A DNA stretch of 64,000 nucleotides from Orobanche coerulescens (GCA_033398695.1 CM065803.1:101916001-101980000); one strand, 5' to 3'. Counted from the first letter of the stretch, positions 46,734 through 60,062 are shown. Made by a program: numbers and translations. Notes: generated by a model not told the origin, from the sequence alone.

Positions 46734-47312
46734 CAATCGGTGAGGAGAACCTTAGAGAGGGATATTCTAGTCGATGCCGAGAGAGATTCGAGATCAATTG
46801 GGCTCTATAGCCGAAAATTTTTAGAGAGAGAATTTGGGAGAGACGGGGATCTGAGGGGGAGAAGTAGTAGTTCACGGGAGAAGAAATGAGAAATGTCGGT
46901 CGAGACATTTCTAGAAAGGGTTGTATACCCTATGACTATACAGGCCTTTCAATTCTAGCCCCCAGCTTTCAATCCGCTTCAAGTGACACCATATTCTTTT
47001 TTCAGCCTTTTAATTTCAGTCCCTCAGTTTTCTCAATTCTTTTAATTTGATCACAGCCAGTTTTCAATTTTTAAATCAGATATCTTTTACTCAATATATA
47101 AATTTAATAATTTATATTGATTTATTTTGGATGTTATATTAATATTAGAATTTAATTGTTATTTTAAAAGACGGGCACTTGGAGCCTAGGATTTGAATTG
47201 CATTCGCATCTCAAATTTTCAAGGATCATCATCGTATTTCGAGGTTAGGATTTATTTTATTTAATGCTTGATGTTACTTGTATATATGCTTGTTTCTTGC
47301 CAAATATTTATA

Positions 47313-47442
47313 TGCTCAAAGTTTGCATATTATTTACGTTGTAGCCTTCAATGAGTAGTAGGCATAATGTGCTCAAAGTTTGCATGTTCATTACGTTGTA
47401 GCCTCCAATGAGTAGTAGGCAGTATGCACAAAGTTCGCATAT
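47313..47442. repeat. 57-bp tandem repeat, about 2.3 copies
   Basis: Units begin TGCTCAAAGTTTGCAT at 47313 and 47370, and TGCACAAAGTTCGCAT at about 47425. Each of the first two continues with CGTTGTAGCCT and AATGAGTAGTAGGCA. Confidence 0.85.
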
Positions 47443-47883
47443 TAATGGCCCTCGGGCAACCACCAGGTTTAGGCATGTCATATTTACTTGATAACATGTA
47501 TGTATTTAAATTTAACAAAGCATTCCCTCCTCATTGAGCGAGTTGAAAGCTCACTCCATTATTTAAATCTTTCAGGTTGAGGAGTCTGACGTGGCGGGTA
47601 AAGGCATGGCGTGATAATAATATCTATCTAGTCTTCAATTATTTTGTTTATTTAAAATTTTTAACTTTGGCTTCAATGTCATGGTTGGATATTATGGATG
47701 TTTTGAAATATTGGGAATTTATTTTATATTTACTTACGAAATGGTAGACTTTATTTCAATTTCTGCTGCAATTATTCAATTCTTTTTCTTAAGGATATTT
47801 AATCTCCCTTGAAATTATTTTAAAATTACATTTTGAAAAGTGGTCGCTACAGTATGTGTGACCCAAAAAGCTTATATCATGTT

Positions 47884-50385
47884 TGTAACACCCCCAGATT
47901 TAACCGGAAATATTACAGCGCCGTGGGCCCCGAGATGGAACCCACAAGGCTAAAAGAAATTTTCGCAAACATTTACAAATGCCCAAGAGGCCAACGATGG
48001 TACTATCTTTAAAAATTCACAAAGACTTATAAAATCCATTTATCAAAAACCGTCGTAAAAACTCATTTGAAATCGCGAGGCCAAACAGCCGACACTCAAA
48101 AGTTTAGAAAACGACTTCCAAAGCAACCTCAGTTACCAGATACCAAAAGGTCAATTCAAAATACTCACGCGGCGGGAAAAGACCAACCAAAAAGATATTC
48201 TAGCAGCGGAATACAAGAACCAATCAAGAAACTCAATGCACACAACATGTCCTAGCCAGTATCCTGCGGGAAGCTCATCTCTTCACGACCGCTACAAGCT
48301 CGATACTCCAAAGACCTAAAAAGAAATCCCACAACGGGGTCGGCCATAATATCCAACAATGATATCAATCACATCACATCAATAATACATACCAACGAGA
48401 ATACGAATAAGAATACGACCAATGTAATCTTACCGCCATAACTTTACTTACTCAAGTAATTCTCATCGAATAACCATTTTCACATTTCACATCTTCTACT
48501 CGATTAACCAATAAACTCAAACATAAAATCATGTTGTACCTCGAACAATACTCAAGATCCTCAAACTATCGTAACCAACTCACGATACGGAAATCTACCA
48601 TTTCAGACCAATACGATCAATCGAATAATAACATCAAATCCCAAGACGATAACCGAACGTCCATCAAAGACAAAGACAAAAGAAAATACGGAACATACCT
48701 CGAGATATGATGTGCCACGATAATCATATCGGTCTAATCCGAGATCGGATCAATGTAATACGGACAAGGTCCTAACACAAGACCTACAAATGCATACTCA
48801 TATGACTATGTCAATATGCTGAAAAACAATAACAACTCTGTATACTGATTTGAAATGCCATGATCAAGCGCCCTCTGCAGAGATGCCAAGATGATCTACA
48901 AGATCAACACGAGGTGGATAACCAACAATATACATATGCACAACAATAACACAATCTTTGGGTAATCCAGCGATCCAGCGCCCTCGGCATAGATCCCAAG
49001 ATGATCCCGTCGGACCAACACGAGGTGGAAAAACCCGTCCATGATCCGGCGCCCTCGGCATAGATCCCAAGATGATCGTCGGACCAACACGAGGTGGACA
49101 TCCGATCCGGCGCCCTCGGCATAGATCGCGCGATCCCATCGGATCAACACAACATAAACAACACAATATGCATACGCATATGCAAAACAATATGTTCATC
49201 ATCATGAACAACGCAACATGAGCGACAATATGACAAATCAATTAAGGCGACCTCATGTTCGACAACATGAATGATAATACGCATGATCAAATCACTAACT
49301 CTAATTGAATCAATATAAGATACTTGCCCCGAGTCCTTCGGGAGAAATCTCGATGTCGATCATCACCGATGATTATCCTCAATGCTCGGCGATCGAGCGA
49401 ACAATAAACTATAGATACTCATATCCTCGTCTTTACCATAATGTAACCTTGATACTCGAACATACCAATAACTGAGATAAGCATATACATTATGATTTAT
49501 CTCCCAGAATCGAAAGAACGATATGCGATCCGAATACCCAGAGTTCACAATAATAATCATCGCTATATGCATTATAAACGAAATGAAACTGAAACCATTC
49601 ATTAAATATTTATAACTGAGCAAGTAATAACTTGCCTCGATACCGTCTGACGAAGGCACTAGGAACACATTGCCTTTGTCTACGAGCTCCTCAGCCCCGA
49701 TCAAAAGCAATACAATGGACATACTCGAACGCGACCGCAATATCCGGTTATAATCACCGATCAACAATCTCAACCTATCGAAGAAATCAAATAACACATA
49801 TCCGATAACAATCAACAACTGACAAACTAACCAATCGAACTCAACGGTTCAACACAACCTCGAATAAACACAGTCAGAACCAACCAAGTCAAACCATCAC
49901 GAATTCCTAATCAAAACACAAAAATACTGCACTGCCTGCCTACTTAGCGCACGTTAAACGCATAACGTAGCGTGCGCTAAGTTTCTCCCGTTAGCGCGCG
50001 CTAGGCAGTAAACGTAGCGTGCGCTAATGCTGTGTAGTGGCATGCATTTCAAGCATCGTCTAACACTTCCATCATGACAATGATCAACTCATCTCGAGAT
50101 TAAGGATTTCATAACAATCATGACATATAATTTAATAGCTCTTCAAGAACACGAATTATCCAAATTCACGTTCATGATCCATAAAATGATAAAATCCGAT
50201 GTGTTCTAACATCTAAAAATCCTTATTCATCATGTTCTTCGACATACAATTTATATAACTTCAAGAATCACAGTAGCATCACCATAATTGTTTCCATACG
50301 AAGTAACCAACGACAAAACATCAAAAATCCGAATTGAAGAAGGGAATTACATTAACATATATCTTGAATTCCATCCAAAACCATA
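47884..50385 (-). repeat. Truncated LTR H, related to solo LTR F
   Basis: The plus-strand end TGTAACACCCCCAGA and long stretches match F (41069 onward), including GCCCAAGAGGCCAACGA. The tandem repeats with CCCTCGGCATAGATCCCAAG (48860-49150) and the GAGTCCTTCGGGAG block also match. Homology stops near 50385, before the promoter part of F would begin, at the junction with a pol fragment of element I. No TATA or U3 is left. It carries a four-copy palindrome cluster at 49945-50026 outside the usual position. Confidence 0.75.
49945..50026 (-). promoter_or_regulatory. Displaced four-copy palindrome cluster
   Basis: TAGCGCACGTTA (49945), TAGCGTGCGCTA (49968), TAGCGCGCGCTA (49992) and TAGCGTGCGCTA (50015), spaced 23, 24 and 23 bp. 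It lies in sequence corresponding to the R/U5 part of F, not next to a TATA box. F has no cluster at the matching place. Confidence 0.8.
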
Positions 50386-51640
50386 AATCGAGGCTGAAAT
50401 CAAACGCCTCTTCAGCTCCTCAAAACTTGACTATCTCTCGTCAGTCCAGACGAACTTCTCGGATTTCTGGAGCAACTGAGTAAGTGGCCGAGCTAGTTTC
50501 GAGAACCCCTCGACGAACCTACGGTGGTATCCAGCCAAACCGAAGAAACTACGGACCTCCTTCACATTCCTAGGCGGTGTCCAGTCCAGCACTGGCTCAA
50601 TTTTCTGTGGATCCACACAGACCCCCTCGGCTGAAATCACGTGACCCAGAAACATCACTTACTTCAGCCAGAACTCGCATTTCGAGAACTTCACATAGAG
50701 TTGCTCGGTTCTCAAAATGTCTAACACCACACGCAGATGATGCGCATGCTCCTGCTCATTCCTCGAATAGATAAGGATATCATCAATGAAGACGACAACA
50801 CACTTATCCAAATACTCGATAAATACCTTGTTCATCAACTGCATGAACACCGCTGGCATGTTAGTCAACCCGAGGGCATAACCACAAACTCATAATGTCC
50901 GTATCTCGTCTGAAAAGCTGTTTTCGGGACATCGGACTCCTTCACCGAAAGCTGATAGTACCCCGATCTCAAGTCAATCTTCGAGAATACCGCAGCTCCA
51001 TGCAACTGATCAAACAAGTCATCAATCCTCGGCAAGGGATACTTGTTCTTGATGGTCACCTTGTTTAGCTCGCGGTAGTCGATACATAAACGCAGTGAAC
51101 CAACCTTCTTCCGCACAAACAGAACTGGTGCGCCCCAAGGTGAAGCGCTCGGTCGAATATACACTAACTCAAGAAGCTCACTCAACTCAATCATCTCTGA
51201 ATGTGCCATGCGATACGGCGCCTTCAAAATCGGAGCCGCACCTGGCTCCAACTCGATAGCAAACTCTACCTCACGGTCCGGTGGCAACCCCAGTAGCTCA
51301 TCAGGAAAGACATCAGGAAACTCATTAACGACTGGAATCGATGAAAGCTCGACTTCACCACTCTCCGCCTCCAAGGCGTAACACCAATAACCAGTACACC
51401 CTTTCCGGAGGAGTCTCATCGCCTTCAAGGCGTTAATCACGAACTTCTGGTTTCCCCTATTTCGCCCTGCGAAAGAGTGCTCGATGCCGTCCTCGGCTAA
51501 CATGGTGATGATTCTCGTGCGGCAGTTCATGATTGCACTATGCCGCTCGAGCCAATCATCCCCGAGAATCAAATCGTCACCCTCAATATTCACAACAATA
51601 AGATTAGTGAGCCAAGCCCTCTCACAAATAAACAAAGAAC
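50386..51640 (-). pseudogene. pol: Chromovirus I pol, truncated: protease end and RT
   Basis: Frames at 51635-50865, 50868-50659 and 50658-50431 give the protease C-terminal part ([11 protein letters not shown]) and RT ([27 protein letters not shown] near 50790). They continue through the thumb ([31 protein letters not shown]). The sequence ends near 50390 at the start of RNase H, where LTR H begins. A small deletion near 50868 removes the Phe-Gly/Leu-Thr transition, and a stop precedes FLGHV. It is nearly identical to J over the same domains. RNase H, integrase and chromodomain are lost. Confidence 0.82.
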
Positions 51641-53070
51641 AGTCTCGGACCTCTCGATCACCAATGATCCTATCAACGCTAGGAAGTTTAACGATGAAAG
51701 GCTCTCAAGGCGATAGACAGTCGAGACTCAAACGGCGCATACACTCTAGAGAGATGAATGAATGCGTGACACCCGAATCAAAAAGCACACTGACAGGATG
51801 CGACTGGATATGAACGGTACCTGTGGCTGCTGGGTCATCGGACCTCCTCATCTCGTAAACTCGCGGATGAGCAGAGCCGACACTGGAAGCTCCCCCTCTA
51901 GCGGGCTGACCCAGAACTCTTCCTCGACTGGCACTCGATGGAGGCTGCGGAGCAAACGACCCCTGGTTCACACTCGGTTCCCTAGGCACCAAGAGTTCTC
52001 TCTCTCTCAGCACAAAAAGAAGCCTTGTGGCCCGGCTGGCCACACAGATTACACGTCAACAAGGGACTCGGACAAGCTCGACTGATGTGGCCCGGTCGGC
52101 CACAGTTAAAACACTTCACATCACGGGAAGGAGTACTGGAAGCCCCGCGGAAACCCCTAGTAGAACGAGATGGATCACCACCGGCGGGAAAATTAGCAGA
52201 CTGAGTTTTCTGCTGACCTCCACCCTTGTGGCCCGAAAAATTTCCGACAGACTTTTGTTTCTTGCTCTCATGAGCCGCCTCACTGGCTATTAGAGACATA
52301 TCGTATGCGAGAGCTCTACTCTGATCATCCTTCAAGGTGGTGCAGGCGAGCCCAGACATGTAGTCATGAATCTTCAGTTTCATCCATCTGGAAAAGTGTA
52401 AAATCTTGTCGCTCTCCTCTCTGACATGGGCCTTCACGAAGCCCAACTCCTGGTTGTAATCAGCAATAGCCTGGGAAGCAGGAATATCTCGAGGCTGGGC
52501 ATTATAGAAAGAATGGAATCGAGCCTGTTTAACTTGCCACGGGCAATATTCGGTCTCCATCAGGTCTTTGAACTCGACCCATGAAGCAGCATGGTCCTTA
52601 GGCTCAATAGCCTCCCACCAGTCGGTAGCGTCACCAATGAGAATGTACTGGGCAATAGGGACCTTGCAATCTTGGGGACAGTTGGTGGTAACAAAAACTT
52701 TGGATATCTCCTTGATTCACCCCTCCCATCTAATCGGGTCTGAAGCCCCAGAAAACTGAGGAGGATGAATCTTCATGACATCCTAAAGCCAACGATCTGC
52801 TCTGCCCCGAGTAGCATGGGCTGGGGTCAGGTTCTGAACCGCCTGAGCTATCGCAGCCATTTGGTTCACCATTTGTTGCATCACAGCTACAACACCAAGA
52901 TCGGCGCCACCGCCAGTTGCGCCCTCCTGAGTAGCACTATGGCTCTGATGACCATCAGTACTACCAGACCTAGAATTGTGTGACGTGGCCGCCTCACTGG
53001 CTGCCCCACGTCCCCGACCGCGTCCACGACCACGGTCACGACCCCTACCTCAGCCTCTCCCAGCATCCAT
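51640..53070 (-). pseudogene. gag: Chromovirus I gag and protease start
   Basis: From ATG 53070 it has an Arg/Gly-rich leader interrupted almost at once by TGA. The capsid core follows with further breaks. An open frame (52560-51982) covers the late capsid and two CCHC knuckles: CFNCGRPGHISRAC, and CNLCGQPGHKASFC near 52050-52010. After a shift, 52043-51705 continues through the spacer to the protease DSGVTHSFIS, whose Ala is changed to Val. The zinc knuckles are intact. Confidence 0.8.
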
Positions 53071-53290
53071 ACTGAAGATAAGAGGTAGCAATTGCAATTC
53101 GATGATAAGTACGAGAGGAAAAACAGTCACAAATCAAGAATCGAAAGTACAATACAAGGAAACAAGGAATCGGGTAAGGAAAACTTATGAGCACTGGAAG
53201 TACCAAGATGATGGCAGCAGGGAGACAATGTGCAAAACAAAACACAACTAGACCCAATTAACCGACAAGCCTAGGTATCCATAAACCTAG

Positions 53291-53303
53291 GGCTCCGATA
53301 CCA
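53291..53303 (-). other. Primer binding site of element I
   Basis: The minus strand reads TGGTATCGGAGCC a few bases after the LTR at 53309. It is iMet-like with one change and belongs to internal region I. Confidence 0.75.
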
Positions 53304-53308
53304 TTTTC

Positions 53309-55391
53309 TATAACACCCCCAAGAAATACCGGGAATGTAACAGTGCCGTGGACCCCTACATGGGACCCACCAGGCTAGGTAATCAACTTCACTCATCGAC
53401 TCACTGAGTCGACGCAATAACACCACATCACAAAGACGCAAAACAATAATAATCCACCCGGTTAGACCGGTCAATCAAGCAACACAATAATCCAACAAAA
53501 ACTTAACGGACAACTCAATACACTTTGCAAAATCAAAAGCCCCTAAGTAATCGAGTACGTCTATTAGTTAACAAGTTGGAAAACAACCATATCGAAATGG
53601 ACAACGGAAAATAAAGAATCTCGTTTGCACATGTCAACAACCCTGACCAACATCCTCGTACTGTCTCAATGCTCGCTCGTCCGGCTGAACATAACCTGAA
53701 ATTCATAAAACAAATTTCCCCAAAAAGGGTCCCCAAAGGGGTTAGCAATTACGCTAGTACAAGTAACCAAATGAATAACTTACACCTTACACATATAGTC
53801 AAAGCATGCAAATGATAAAACATCAGTTTGAAACACGTATTTCCGGAAACGCCATAACCCAAAACACATTTGTAAAATGCACCGCAATTAACCGTGGGCC
53901 CACGCCTCTCTGGACCCCTACCGAGACCCCGTCCGATCTAACCCGTAGTGGTTAAAATCCAAGCTCTCGGATCTACGCCTCTGTGGACCCCTACCGAGAC
54001 CTCATCGGATCTAACCCGTAGTGAGCATACACACACACGTTACTCATGCAATACTACCATGTTAAGAGTGTAAGTTCATAAGAGTACTTGCCTCGATTAA
54101 ACAACGACGAGAAACGGAAAAGATTGCGACCGCGGTTGTGAGAAACCGAACACCAAACCTAGACGATTCGTCAAACATGATTACAACAACTCGACAAAAC
54201 AACAGTAACGGAAAACACCCGGAAACCCACCTATGATTCATGTAATTTCATACGACAAAATCGACAAGGGTGGACAACAACCCCAAACCCTCTCCATTTC
54301 AAGAACACACCGAAATTCACCATAATTTCATAGGAAACACATGAATACTACTAAGATTAATCATACCCATTATGGATTAATCAACAATACAGAACGAATC
54401 GGACAAAAACCCAAAACCCCCCAAATATCCCAAAAATAGGGTTCTAGGATATTACCTTGGATTTAGGATGAAGAACACAAGTAGATGTTGTTAATCTACA
54501 CCAAGAACTCAAGGTAAATGATTTCTGAAGTGATTGGAGGAAGAGATCGCCCAGAAATCGCCTAAAGAATCGCTTGGCCGCGGGGGGAGAAGAAATGAGA
54601 AAAAATGAGGATCTGGGTCAACTCTCTTGTATATATAACCAGAGAGTCGTTAGCGCGTGCTAACGGCTAATTGTTAGCGTGCGCTACCCAGTCAAGGATA
54701 GTCCAGAACCTACTGTTCTGGCCCGTTAGCGTACGCTAACGGCCCCTCGATAGCCCGCACTATCGGGCCATAGCGTGCGCTACCTGAACACTAGCTGAGT
54801 CCAGAAACATTCTGCCCAGTACTGTACTACCGGATTAGCACGCGCTACCGGACACCCTGCGCGCGCTAAGCCTAAACGATAGCGTGCGCTAGAATAAAAT
54901 CTTAGTGTGCGCTAAGTTGGTCGTCCAGAGAGCAGAGAGCAGAAACAACCTAGTGCCACTGCTGTGCCCGAATCGCTAGCGTGCGCTACAAAACAAGCGT
55001 AGCGTGCGCTACCAAAGGATATTAGTGTGCGCTAAATAACATCAATAGCGTGCGCTAGGCAGTCGGGTGCAAAACGGCTCAAACACCCGAAACACATGAA
55101 ACACGATCGAAACATCAAACGGGAGCTCACAACACGCATAATAACATAAGATGGATTTACAAGAACCCCGAAACGGCGGTTCCGAACAACAATTACGAGA
55201 ATCGAACCAAATAGAGATGGAAAAGCTAATAAATGCAGAATTGAGTAAAATAAGTCCGAAAGAAGCTCGGATGACAACAAGTCCAGAATTAAGTATTCTC
55301 GAAATACTAATACGGTTACACGCGAGCCGCCAAAAACGAGAAATACACCAAAAATGAAAAAATACCAGAAAAGAAAAATACGGATATTACA
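53309..55391 (-). repeat. Shared LTR: 3' LTR of J and 5' LTR of I
   Basis: On the plus strand it runs TATAACACCCCC...CGGATATTACA (2083 bp). On its left is a primer site and gag (I). On its right is the polypurine tract and pol end of J. So one LTR serves two internal regions. On the sense strand it has an array at 55057-54651, TTATATATA near 54630-54638, an AACCCTA leader near 54440, a tandem repeat 53898-54025 and a CCCCAAAGGGG hairpin (53731-53741). By eye it is roughly 95% identical to 60301-62407 over the first 270 bp. Confidence 0.9.
54651..55057 (-). promoter_or_regulatory. 13-copy phased palindrome array of the shared LTR
   Basis: Starts are 54651, 54675; 54727, 54751, 54771; 54836, 54858, 54880, 54903; 54977, 55000, 55023, 55046. 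The last quartet has three exact 23-bp steps. The plus strand shows mostly TAGCGTGCGCTA, which is TAGCGCACGCTA on the sense strand. Confidence 0.88.
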
Positions 55392-55406
55392 TTCTCCCCC
55401 TCTAAA
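55392..55406 (-). other. Polypurine tract of element J
   Basis: The minus strand reads TTTAGAGGGGGAGAA directly before the LTR start. Confidence 0.8.
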
Positions 55407-55426
55407 AACAAGTTTCATCCTGAAAC

Positions 55427-58400
55427 TTAAGAAACAAACAACTCGGGGTGCCTAGCACGCATGCTATCCTCTATCTCCCAAGTTGCCTCCTCAACACCAT
55501 GCCTAGACCAGTGCACCTTGACCAAAGGAATGGTCTTATGCCGCAGTCTCTTCTCACGGTGTTCCAAAATCTTCAAGGGATGTTCCTCGAAGTTAATATC
55601 CTCGGCGATATCAATTTAGCCATAGTCGATGACGTGACTAGGATCCGGAACATATTTCTTCAGCTGGGAAACATGGAAAACGCTATGAACGTGGCTCAAA
55701 GCCGGATGCAACGCCAACCGGTATGCCAACTCGCTGACTCTCTTGAGAATCTCAAAGGGCCCAATAAATCTCGGACTCAACTTTCCCTTCTTCCCGAAGC
55801 GGAAAACTCCTCTCGTTGGTGACACCCTCAGCAAAACATGGTCTCCCACCTCGAATTCCAAAGGTCGACGACGAACATCAGCATAGGATTTCTGTCGACT
55901 CTGAGCAGTCAACATCCTTTCCCGAATCAGTTCCACCTTCCGCCTCATCTCCAAAGTGATATCCGGTTCGGTCCCGACCAAATCAGATGCCTCGTTCCAG
56001 CAAATCGGCGATCGACATCGCCACTTATAAAGTGCCTCATATGGTGCCATCTTGATTGATGCGTGCCAACTACTGTTGTATGTGAACTCGATCAACAGCA
56101 AATGATCCTCCCAGTCACTGCTCCAATCAAGGGCACAAGCACGCAACATATCCTCAAATGTCTGGATAGTGCGCTCTGATTGCCCATCCGGCTGAAGGTG
56201 AAAAGAAGTACTCAGATGCAAACGAGTACCCAACGCCTTATGTACCGCTTTTCAAAAGTGCGATATAAAACGGCCATCCCGATCTGAAACAATAGACTTC
56301 GGAGTATGGTGAAGCCTCACAATCTACGCAATAAACACGCGAGCCAACCTCTCCGGACCCCAAGTATCCTTGATGCCCAGAAAATGTGCCAACTTGGTCA
56401 GGCGATCCATAATTACCCAAACCATAATCATACCAGACTTCGATCTCGGCAAGCTCGTGATGAAGTCCATCGAAATATCTTCCCATTTCCATTCCGGAAT
56501 GGGAAGAGACTGCAATAACCCGGCCGGTCGCTGATGCTCGATTTTGACCTGCTGGCAAGTCAAACATCTCGCTACAAACCGTGCTACCTCCTCCTTCATG
56601 TTGTTCCACCAAAAATTCCTCATTAGGTACTTGTACATCTTACTCGAACCAGGATGAACTGAGTAAGGCGTAGCATGGGCCTCACACAAAATACTCTGCC
56701 TCAATTCCAAGTCGTTCGGTACACAAAGCCAACTCTGGAATCTCAACACACCATCCTCGTGAATCACAAACCCAAGATACTTTTCTTTAAGAACATTCTC
56801 TCATATTTGCGTAATCATCGGATCCTCCAACTGCTTCAGTTTAATTTCATCGATCAAGGACGATCTCCCGGCAACAAAACCTCAACACTCAACCCGATCA
56901 AAACCCACTGAAGCTCATATTGAGACGTAAGTATCTCAAGCATCCGCAATGCAACCGGTTTCCGACTCAAGGCGTCTGCCACGACATTCGCCTTGCCCGG
57001 ATGATGAAGGATTTCGAAGTCATAATCCTTAATCAACTCTAACCACCGCCTCTGGCGCATATTCAACTCCCGCTGAGTAAATATGTACTTCAGACTTTTA
57101 TGATCGGTAAAAATCTGACATGCTGAGCCGAAAAGATAGTGACGCCAAATCTTGAGCGCAAAAACAACTGCCGCTAACTCCGAAATTGTGAGTAGGGTAG
57201 TTGAGCTGATATGGCCTCAACTGCCTGGATGCATACGCAATAGTCTTGCCATGCTGCATCAACACACACCTAAGACCCTGACCCTAAGCATCGCTATAGA
57301 CAGCAAAACCCTCGTTGCCACACGACAACACTAAAATCGGGGCTGAAGTCAAACGCCTCTTCAGCTCCTCAAAACTCGACTGTCTCTCGTTATTCCAGAC
57401 GAACTTCTCGGATTTCTGGAGCAACTGAGTAAGTGGCTGAGCTAGTTTCGAGAACCCCTCGACGAACCTACGGTGGTATCCAGCAAAACCCAAGAAACTA
57501 CGGACCTCCTTCACATTTCTAGGCGGTGCCCAGTCCAGCACTGCCTCAATTTTGTGCGGATCCACACAGACCCCCTCGGTTGAAATCACGTGACCCAGAA
57601 ACATCACTTACTTCAGCCAGAACTTGCATTTCGAGAACTTTGCATAGAGTCGCTCGGTTCTCAAAATGTCTAACACCACACGCAGATGATGCGCATGCTC
57701 CTGCTCATTCCTCGAATAGATAAGGATATCGTCAATGAATATGACGACACACTTATCTAAATACTCGACAAAGACCTTGTTCATAAACTGCATGAACACC
57801 GTCGGCATGTTAGTCAACCCAAAGGGCATAACCACAAACTCATAATGTCCGTATCTTGTCTGAAAAGCTGTTTTCGGGACATCGGACTCCTTCACCCAAA
57901 GCTGATAGTCCCCCAATATCAAGTCAATCTTCGAGAATACCGCAACTCCCTGCAACTGATCAAACATGTCATCAATACTCGGCAATGGATACTTGTTCTT
58001 GATGGTCACCTTGTTTAGCTTGCGGTAGTCGATACATAAACGCAGTGAACCATCCTTCTTCCACACAAACAGAACCGGTGCGCCCCAAGGTGAAGCGTTC
58101 AGTCGAATGTACCCTGACTCAAGAAGCTCTCTCAACTGCTTCTTCGACTCGGTCATCTCTAAAGGTGCCATGCGATACGGCTCCTTCAAAATTGGAGCCG
58201 CACCTGGCTTCCAACTAGATAGCAAACTCTACCTCACAGTCCGGTGGCAACCCTGGTAGCTCGTCAGGAAAGACATCAGGAAACTCACTAATGACTAGAA
58301 TCGATGAAAGCTCGACTCCACCACTCTCCGCCTCCAAGACGTAACACCAATAACCAGTACACCCCTTCCGGAGGAGTCTCATCGGCTTCAAGGCGTTAAT

Positions 58401-59000
58401 CACGAACTTCTGGTTTCCCCTCTTTCGCCCTGCGAAAGAGTGCTCGGTGCCGTCCTCAGCTAACATGGTGATGATTCTCGTGCGGTAGTTCATGATTGCA
58501 CCATGACGCTCAAGCCAATCATCCCCAAGAATCAAATCCTCACCCTCAATATTCACAACAATATGATTAGAGAGCTAAGCCCTCTCACAAATAAACACAG
58601 AACAGTCTCGGACCTCTCGATCACCAACGATCCTATCACCGCTAGGAAGTTTAATGATGAAAGGCTCACAAGGCGATAGACAGTCGAGACTCAAACGGTG
58701 CATACACTCCAGAGAGATGAATGAATGCGTGGCACCCGAATCAAAAAGCACACTGATAGGATGCGACTGGATATGAACGGTACCTGTGGCCACGGTGGAT
58801 GCTGGGTAATTGGCCCTCCTCATCTCGTAAACTCGCGGATGAGCGAAGCCGACATTGGAAGCTCCCCCTCTAGCGAGCTGACCCCGACCTCTTCCTCGAC
58901 TAGCACTGGGCGGAGGCTACGGAGCAAATGACCCCAGGTTCACACTCGGTTCCCTAGGCACTGGGAAGGAAACATGGGCACCAAGAGTTCTCTCTCTCTC
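55427..59000 (-). pseudogene. pol: Chromovirus J pol: protease, RT, RNase H, integrase, chromodomain
   Basis: From the 5' side of the gene, protease [10 protein letters not shown] lies near 58743-58710. The protease C-terminal part and linker are at 58556-58215. RT is at 58225-57608 ([27 protein letters not shown] near 57745). RNase H starts at 57607-57284 (VYSDA) and ends at 57066-56930 ([16 protein letters not shown]). The integrase zinc region is at about 56650-56550, and the core at about 56430-56170 with VIMDRL, then a damaged SDR region near 56280 and DGQSE near 56190. A chromodomain-like tail ends at TAA 55427-55429. Stops at about 58562, 57608, 56870 and 56235 and a few shifts break it. 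The frames remain long, so decay is moderate. Confidence 0.83.
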
Positions 59001-60062
59001 AGCACAGAAAGCAGCCTTGTGGACCGGCTGGCCACACCGATTACACGTCAACAATGGACTCAGACAAGCTCAACTGATGTGGTCTGGTCGTCCACAGTTA
59101 AAACACTTCACATCACGGGAAGGAGTACTGGCAGCCCCGCGGAAACCCCTAGTAGAACGAGCTGGACCACCACCGGAGGGAAAATTAGCAGACTGAGATT
59201 TCTGCTGACCTCCACCCTTGTGGCCCGAAAAATTTCCGACAGACTTCTGTTTCTTACTCTCACGAGCCGCCTCACTGGCCGTCAGAGACATATCGTATGC
59301 AAGAGCTCTACTCTGATCATCCTTCAAGGTGGTGCAGGCGAGCCCAGACATGTAGTCATGAATCTTCAGTTTCATCCATCTGGAAAAGTGGAAAATCTTG
59401 TCGCTCTCCTCTCTGACATGGGCCTTCACGAAGCCCAAATCCCGGTTGTAATCAGCAATAGCCTGGGAAACAGGAATATCTCAAGGCTGGGCATTATAGA
59501 AAGAATGGAATCGAGCCTGTTTAACTTGCCACGGGCAATATTCGGTCTCCATCAGGTCTTTGAACTCGACCCATGAAGCAGCATGGTCCTTAGGCTCAAC
59601 AGGCTCCCACCAGTCGGTAGTGTTCCCAATGAAAAAGTACTGGGCAATAGGGACCTTGCAATCGTGGGGACAGTTAATGGCAACCAAAACTTTTGATACC
59701 TCCTTGATCCACCCCTCCCATCCAATCGGGTCTGAAGCCCCTGAAAACTGAGGATGATCAATCTTGATGACATCCTGAAGCCAACAATCTGCTCTGCCCC
59801 GAGTAGCATGGACTGGAGTCGGGTTCTGAACCGCCTGAGCTATCGCAGCCATTTGGTTCACCATTTGTTGCATCACAGCTGCAACACCAAGATCGGCGCC
59901 ACCACCGGTTGCGCCCTCCTGAGTAGCACTATGGCTCTGATGACCATCAGTACTACCAGCCCTAGAATTGTGTGACGTGGCCGCCTCACTGGCTGCCCCA
60001 CATCCCCGACCACGTACACGACCACGGCCGTGACCCCTACCTCGGCCTCTCCCAGCATCCAT
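59001..60062 (-). pseudogene. gag: Chromovirus J gag
   Basis: ATG at 60062 opens a clean frame to 59481: MDAGRGRGRGHGRGR leader, a Met/Gln helix (MQQMVNQMAAIAQAVQN), then the capsid core (WIKEVSKVLVAINCPHD, IAQYFFIGNTTDWWEP). After one stop (about 59481) the frame resumes at 59438-59070 with DYMSGLACTTLKDDQSRALAYDMS and the first knuckle CFNCGRPDHIS. There the usual Gly is Asp and a TGA follows. The second knuckle (about 59050) reads CNRCGQPVHKAAFC-like. The Arg/Gly-rich N-terminus is shared with A, C, I and the 31375 fragment and may bind RNA (inference). Confidence 0.83.
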
